Source: an uncultured Chloroflexota bacterium
GTDB taxonomy: Bacteria; Chloroflexota; Dehalococcoidia; SM23-28-2; RBG-16-64-32
Direction: 5' to 3'
Assembly: GCA_913056415.1 (NCBI GenBank)
Contig: CAJXNA010000087.1
Span: 1 to 7,818 of the forward strand
Length of the DNA: 7,818 bases
The translations under genes and the position numbers were made by a program. Each line of letters opens with the position of its first letter. The first letter of the stretch is position 1. Shown here piece after piece: positions 4,919-7,818 of this stretch. Under the pieces are notes generated by a model. The model saw only the letters and a list, made by a program, of their open reading frames with translations. It did no database searches and was not told the origin of the DNA.

Positions 4919-5806
4919 ATGCCGGCCGGTATCCGGGTCCTGGTGATCGATAACGACGCCACCAGCCAGGGGGAGATTCAGAAGCTCCTCGTCCGGCGAC
5001 GGTTCGTTGCCCTGGGCGGCACAGACTTGGGGGACGAGCTGGTGGCGATGGCGCGGGCGTTCCAGCCCCAACTAGTCCTGTTGAGCTATGACAACGGTCA
5101 GGAGTCACACGCTGTGGCAGACCTGGTGCTGAGCGAATCCCCGGAGGCGCGCCTCATAGTCTACTCGCACGGCAAGGGCCTGAAGTCCGTGAGCTTGAGC
5201 GTCGGGGGTGGCCTCGCTCATCGCCGTGTGAAGGTAGTGTCGACGGACGAACGAACCCTGCTGGCGGCGATCAAGTCGGCCTTGACCACGCCGCCGGAGC
5301 AGGCGCCCATCGAGGCCGATAACGGACGCCGGGAGGTTACCGCTCTCCCGCCCGTTGCCCCGGCGAGTGGAGACCCCTGGGGCGCCGGGCGGGCCGTGCT
5401 GTCGCGAGAGAGCCTGCAGTCCTTCTTACCTCACTTCGCACAACTGGCTTCAGATTGGCTCCTATCGCGCTCGCCCCAGGCCGAGCAGAGCCTGTTGGCG
5501 ACCCTGGCGGAGGATGTGGAGGCGCCTTCATTCGGTGGCCGCGGGCGCGATGTAGTGCGGCAGGGTTTGGAAGCGATCTACTGGCGTCTGGGCCGCGATC
5601 TCAAGCTGATTCCAAGCGAGATGGGCTCAGAGACGGCGCTCGCAGTCATGGCGCCGGCGAACGACGGCCACTGGCGCCGCGCCGGCTACTTCGTGCTGCG
5701 GGTCTCGAAGGACAGCACCGTCAGCTACCTGGACTACCGCAGCAACGAGCCGTCCGGGGAAGGCGACCCGGTGTCAACGAGCCGACTAGCTGACGATCCT
5801 TACTAG
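4919..5806 (+). CDS. Degenerate response-regulator receiver with NTF2/SnoaL-like C-terminal domain
   Basis: A 295-residue cytosolic protein. Residues about 5-122 look like a CheY-type receiver: IRVLVIDND gives the acidic pair D11 and D13, QPQLVLLSYDN (50-59) is strand 3, and ARLIVYSHG (77-85) is strand 4 with serine 83. The phosphoacceptor position reads serine 56 (LLS where LLD is expected), so phosphorylation there is unlikely; D58 two residues on may or may not substitute. A proline/alanine-rich linker spans about 123-160. Residues about 165-275 (LLATLAEDVEAPSF, GRGRDVVRQGLEAIYWRLG, FVLRVSKDSTVSYLDYRS) resemble the NTF2/SnoaL pattern, a fold that binds small ligands; this is a pattern match by eye. 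There is no DNA-binding domain. It is divergent from the crotonase operon and convergent with leuB, with no histidine kinase nearby. The role is unknown. Confidence 0.85.
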   Translation: MPAGIRVLVIDNDATSQGEIQKLLVRRRFVALGGTDLGDELVAMARAFQPQLVLLSYDNGQESHAVADLVLSESPEARLIVYSHGKGLKSVSLSVGGGLAHRRVKVVSTDERTLLAAIKSALTTPPEQAPIEADNGRREVTALPPVAPASGDPWGAGRAVLSRESLQSFLPHFAQLASDWLLSRSPQAEQSLLATLAEDVEAPSFGGRGRDVVRQGLEAIYWRLGRDLKLIPSEMGSETALAVMAPANDGHWRRAGYFVLRVSKDSTVSYLDYRSNEPSGEGDPVSTSRLADDPY

Positions 5807-5822
5807 ACTCCAGGCACTTTAC

Positions 5823-6878
5823 TCAAACCAGCCCCGCCACCAGATCCCCCACCTCCGACGTCGACAGACCCATCCGGCCCGCCGACAGCGACTTGATCTT
5901 GCCGCTCTCCAGCGCCCTCACGACCGCCCCCTCCACACGCTCTGCCGCCTCCGCCTCGCCCAGCTGCTCCAGCATCATCTGCGCCGCGCCGATCGCCGCC
6001 AGCGGGCAGACCACGCCCTGACCCGTGTACTTGGGCGCGCTGCCGCCTATCGGCTCGAACATGGAGACGCCCTCCGGGTTGATGTTCCCCCCGGCGGCGA
6101 CGCCCATGCCACCCTGGATCATCGCCCCCAGGTCCGTGATGATGTCGCCGAACATGTTCTCCACCACGATCACGTCGAACCACTCCGGGTTCTTCACGAA
6201 CCACATGCAGGCCGCGTCCACGTGGGCGTACTCGCGGCTGATGTCCGGGTAGTCCGCCTCGCCCACCTCGTTGAACGCCCGCCACCAGGTGTCGTGGACG
6301 TACGTCAGCACGTTCGTCTTGGCGACAAGGTGGAGCTGCCGCTTGCGGTCCCGCTTTCGGGTCAGCTCGAAGGCGTAGCGGATCGCCCGCTCGGCGCCGA
6401 AGCGCGTCGTCATGTGCACCTGGGTCGACACCTCCTGCGGCGTGCCCTTGTACTGAAAGCCGCCCATGCCGCTGTACAGCCCCTCCGTGTTCTCACGGAT
6501 GACCATGAAGTCGATCTCCTCCGGGCCCTTGTCCTTGAGCGGGCAGTCCACGCCGGGGTAGAGCTTGACCGGCCGCAGATTGATGTACTGGTCCAGCTCG
6601 AACCGCAGGCGCAGGAGCAGCCCCTTCTCCAGGATGCCGGGCGTCACCTCCGGGTGGCCCACGGCGCCCAGGTAGATCACGTCAAAGCCGCGCAGCTCCT
6701 CCAGAACGGAGTCGGGCAGCACCTCGCCGCTCCTGAGGTAGCGCTCGCCGCCCAGGTCGTACGTCTCGGTCTGATAGCGGAAGCCCGTACGGGCCGCGGC
6801 CGCCTCCAGCACCTTCAGCCCCTCGCGGATCACCTCCGGGCCGGTGCCGTCGCCGGGGATAACGGCTATTCGATGCAT
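5823..6878 (-). CDS. leuB: 3-isopropylmalate dehydrogenase-like (isocitrate/isopropylmalate dehydrogenase family)
   Basis: A 351-residue, full-length beta-decarboxylating dehydrogenase, the third step of leucine synthesis if it is LeuB. The start IAVIPGDGTGPEV, substrate loop EKGLLLRLRFEL (84-95), NLRP (100-103), RENTEG (128-133) with Y135, AKTNVLT (186-192) and the metal aspartates D221, D245 and D249 (FGDIITD) are all present. The LLLRLRFELD stretch closely resembles actinobacterial LeuB. The cofactor loop is unusual: PIGGSAPKYTGQG (277-288 region) has lysine 283 and tyrosine 284, as at the NADP determinants Lys344/Tyr345 of E. coli isocitrate dehydrogenase, where LeuB has Asp-Ile. No leuA, leuC or leuD is adjacent, so another 2-hydroxyacid substrate is possible. 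The start is supported by GAGGAGAG four bases upstream. Confidence 0.88.
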   Translation of the reverse strand: MHRIAVIPGDGTGPEVIREGLKVLEAAAARTGFRYQTETYDLGGERYLRSGEVLPDSVLEELRGFDVIYLGAVGHPEVTPGILEKGLLLRLRFELDQYINLRPVKLYPGVDCPLKDKGPEEIDFMVIRENTEGLYSGMGGFQYKGTPQEVSTQVHMTTRFGAERAIRYAFELTRKRDRKRQLHLVAKTNVLTYVHDTWWRAFNEVGEADYPDISREYAHVDAACMWFVKNPEWFDVIVVENMFGDIITDLGAMIQGGMGVAAGGNINPEGVSMFEPIGGSAPKYTGQGVVCPLAAIGAAQMMLEQLGEAEAAERVEGAVVRALESGKIKSLSAGRMGLSTSEVGDLVAGLV

Positions 6879-6882
6879 ACGG

Positions 6883-6890
6883 CTCTCCTC
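6883..6890 (-). promoter_or_regulatory. Ribosome binding site of the leuB-like gene
   Basis: The minus strand reads GAGGAGAG; its GGAG core is six bases from the ATG at 6876-6878. This spacing and strength support the chosen start. Confidence 0.7.
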
Positions 6891-6923
6891 GTGACTTCAT
6901 TCCTCATTCGGTAGGTCAAGCGT

Positions 6924-6950
6924 AGCCTGACCTGAGTGCGGACTCAGGCT
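6924..6950 (-). repeat. Hairpin with two mutually exclusive pairings in the leuB leader
   Basis: CCTGAGT (6931-6937), loop GCGG, ACTCAGG (6942-6948) form a perfect 7-bp hairpin. A second perfect pairing, AGCCTGA (6924-6930) with TCAGGCT (6944-6950), uses the same right-hand arm, so the two cannot form together. The structure lies in the 117-bp gap between the membrane-protein stop and the leuB start, 46 bp before that start. It could be a terminator-like structure for the upstream gene or a leader switch for leuB. No T-tract follows on the minus strand. Confidence 0.45.
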
Positions 6951-6995
6951 GGGCCGAAGTTTAGCATAGGGGCAGGCCTGGGTTAAGGCGGAGCG

Positions 6996-7499
6996 CTATC
7001 GCCGCTCGGCCTTGTCCCGCCGTTTAGGGATGCGCCGCGGGTGCTGCGCCGCCAGGTCCGCGAACACGGCGCGGAAGCTGATCAGCCCGCCCATGCCGAA
7101 CACCACCATCATCGGCCACAGGCGGATGCGGCGCAGGTTGCCGACGCCCATGTTGACGATCACCATCCAGGCGGCTGCGATCATCCCCGGCACGAACCAC
7201 AGCGCCGCGAAGGTGGAGGCGACGACGCGCAGCGACGAACGGCGTACCCCCAGCCCACGGTCGCCCACGATCAGCCACAGCAGGCCGGCGAACCCCAGCA
7301 TCCCGAACGTCCGCTCCGCGATGGTGCCCTGGCTCGCCTTCCAGATGGTGAAGAAGCCGTTCATCAGAACCATGAGCGTGTTGCGACCCCGTGGCTCCTC
7401 GTGCTCCTCCTCCTCAGTGAAATCGTATATCTCCTCCTCCACCTTGCGGCCGAGGCCGCGCACGCGGTTCCAAACGTCTCGGATCGGGTCAGAGGGCAT
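6996..7499 (-). CDS. Hypothetical small integral membrane protein
   Basis: A 167-residue protein that I do not recognise as a named family. The N-terminal 40 residues are charged and cytosol-like, with a very acidic run (EEEIYDFTEEEEHEE, 21-35). Hydrophobic segments lie at about 64-79 (TFGMLGFAGLLWLIVG), 89-119 (a long stretch that may cross once or twice) and 127-147 (LWPMMVVFGMGGLISFRAVF). The C-terminus is strongly basic (RRIPKRRDKAERR). There is no signal peptide. Its ATG is 2 bp after the methyltransferase stop (TAGCCATG), so the two genes are almost certainly translated from one transcript. The acidic head and basic tail suggest a membrane-anchored protein with charged cytosolic ends; function is unknown. 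Confidence 0.75.
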   Translation of the reverse strand: MPSDPIRDVWNRVRGLGRKVEEEIYDFTEEEEHEEPRGRNTLMVLMNGFFTIWKASQGTIAERTFGMLGFAGLLWLIVGDRGLGVRRSSLRVVASTFAALWFVPGMIAAAWMVIVNMGVGNLRRIRLWPMMVVFGMGGLISFRAVFADLAAQHPRRIPKRRDKAERR

Positions 7500-7501
7500 G
7501 G

Positions 7502-7818
7502 CTATTTCACCGCGGAGCCGAGGAGAGTGTAGCCCTTGAGGCTGACTCTACCGTTGGGATCGCCGCCGGCGGCGGCGGTCGCGATCTCCAGTGCGGCGGT
7601 CTCTTGTACTGCGGGAGGCAGCTGGGCGAACTGAGCCGCGAGGGGTCCGGCGATCTCCCGCTGGTACTGCCAGTACTCCTCACCGCTATCGAAGGCGGCC
7701 ATCTGCAGCTCCAGGCTCTCGACGCGAGGCTCGCTGAAGCCGGCCTCCGTTAGCGCCGATTCGAGCTTGGTGGCGTCAGCGAAGCTGAAGGGGCCACCCG
7801 GGAGCGTTGGGTCCGGAG
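7502..7818 (-). CDS. Partial CDS: C-terminus of a class I SAM-dependent methyltransferase
   Basis: An open frame runs from the right edge (first complete codon at 7816) to the stop at 7502-7504, giving 104 residues with no start in sight, so the 5' part is missing. The visible peptide opens PGGPFSFADATKLESAL, then EAGFSEPRVESLELQM, EEYWQYQREIAGPLAAQF and a final VSLKGYTLLGSAVK. This is the usual tail of UbiE/Methyltransf_11-type enzymes: the FADATKL helix, the AGF strand turn and the EYW-x(5)-AGPL region that caps the substrate pocket. The SAM-binding glycine motif lies outside the window. The methyl acceptor cannot be told. It precedes the membrane-protein gene by 2 bp. Confidence 0.82.
   Translation of the reverse strand, partial: PDPTLPGGPFSFADATKLESALTEAGFSEPRVESLELQMAAFDSGEEYWQYQREIAGPLAAQFAQLPPAVQETAALEIATAAAGGDPNGRVSLKGYTLLGSAVK

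Noticed and set aside
4841..4921. Upstream ATG (4841) as the start of the pseudo-receiver gene
   Set aside because: It has no Shine-Dalgarno sequence, adds a Cys/Arg-rich extension before a receiver that begins normally at residue 5 of the shorter form, and the TATATA promoter candidate lies downstream of it.
3232..4953. Long plus-strand open frame of over 570 codons across the LLM and crotonase genes
   Set aside because: It is antisense to two genes with clear domain motifs, its translation is low-complexity (Arg, Ala, Ser, Pro, His rich) with no recognisable motif, and long antisense frames are expected in GC-rich coding DNA.
5807..5822. Bidirectional terminator between the convergent pseudo-receiver and leuB-like genes
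   Set aside because: The gap is only 16 bp and holds no inverted repeat or T-tract.
7700..7702. ATG here as the start of a 66-residue protein
   Set aside because: The frame stays open to the right edge and the upstream codons encode typical methyltransferase sequence (PGGPFSFADATKL), so this is an internal methionine.

Overview
The window is GC-rich, densely packed bacterial DNA with almost no non-coding space. Every confident gene but one lies on the minus strand. The gene mix is a class III cyclase fused to an alpha/beta hydrolase, an ACAD10/11-like acyl-CoA dehydrogenase, a luciferase-like (LLM, probably F420-type) oxidoreductase, a crotonase and an actinobacterial-type LeuB. Together with REP-like repeats built on TCCTGAGCCTGTCGAAG, this suggests a Chloroflexota (Dehalococcoidia/SAR202-like) or actinobacterial genome. 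That assignment is an inference from gene content; no marker gene is present.

Layout, left to right. (1) At 1-1491 there are two tandem minus-strand genes for hydrolase-cyclase fusions. Only the first 18 codons of the downstream copy (1-56) are inside the window; they match the start of the complete copy (70-1491) at 53 of 56 bases. The complete copy keeps the cyclase catalytic residues but has lost the hydrolase nucleophile serine, and it carries two REP-like elements translated in frame. (2) At 1492-1704 is a non-coding gap containing a cloverleaf-like inverted repeat (1624-1682) whose two hairpins differ by compensatory changes. (3) At 1705-4737 is a three-gene minus-strand operon, read as crotonase, then LLM oxidoreductase, then acyl-CoA dehydrogenase, with an 8-bp overlap and a 26-bp gap. 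It looks like a catabolic module acting on acyl-CoA or related substrates. (4) At 4738-4918 is a divergent promoter region. (5) At 4919-5806 is the only plus-strand gene, a degenerate response-regulator receiver joined to what looks like an NTF2/SnoaL-like domain. (6) At 5823-6878 is an isopropylmalate/isocitrate dehydrogenase family gene (probably leuB), convergent with gene 5 and without other leu genes nearby. (7) At 6996-7818 are a small membrane protein and, 2 bp upstream of it, the 3' end of a SAM-dependent methyltransferase that runs off the right edge.

I see no CRISPR array, rRNA, tRNA, insertion sequence or recognisable defence system. The most unusual material is the tandem hydrolase-cyclase pair with its serine-less hydrolase and translated repeats, the covarying cloverleaf repeat, and the pseudo-receiver protein.
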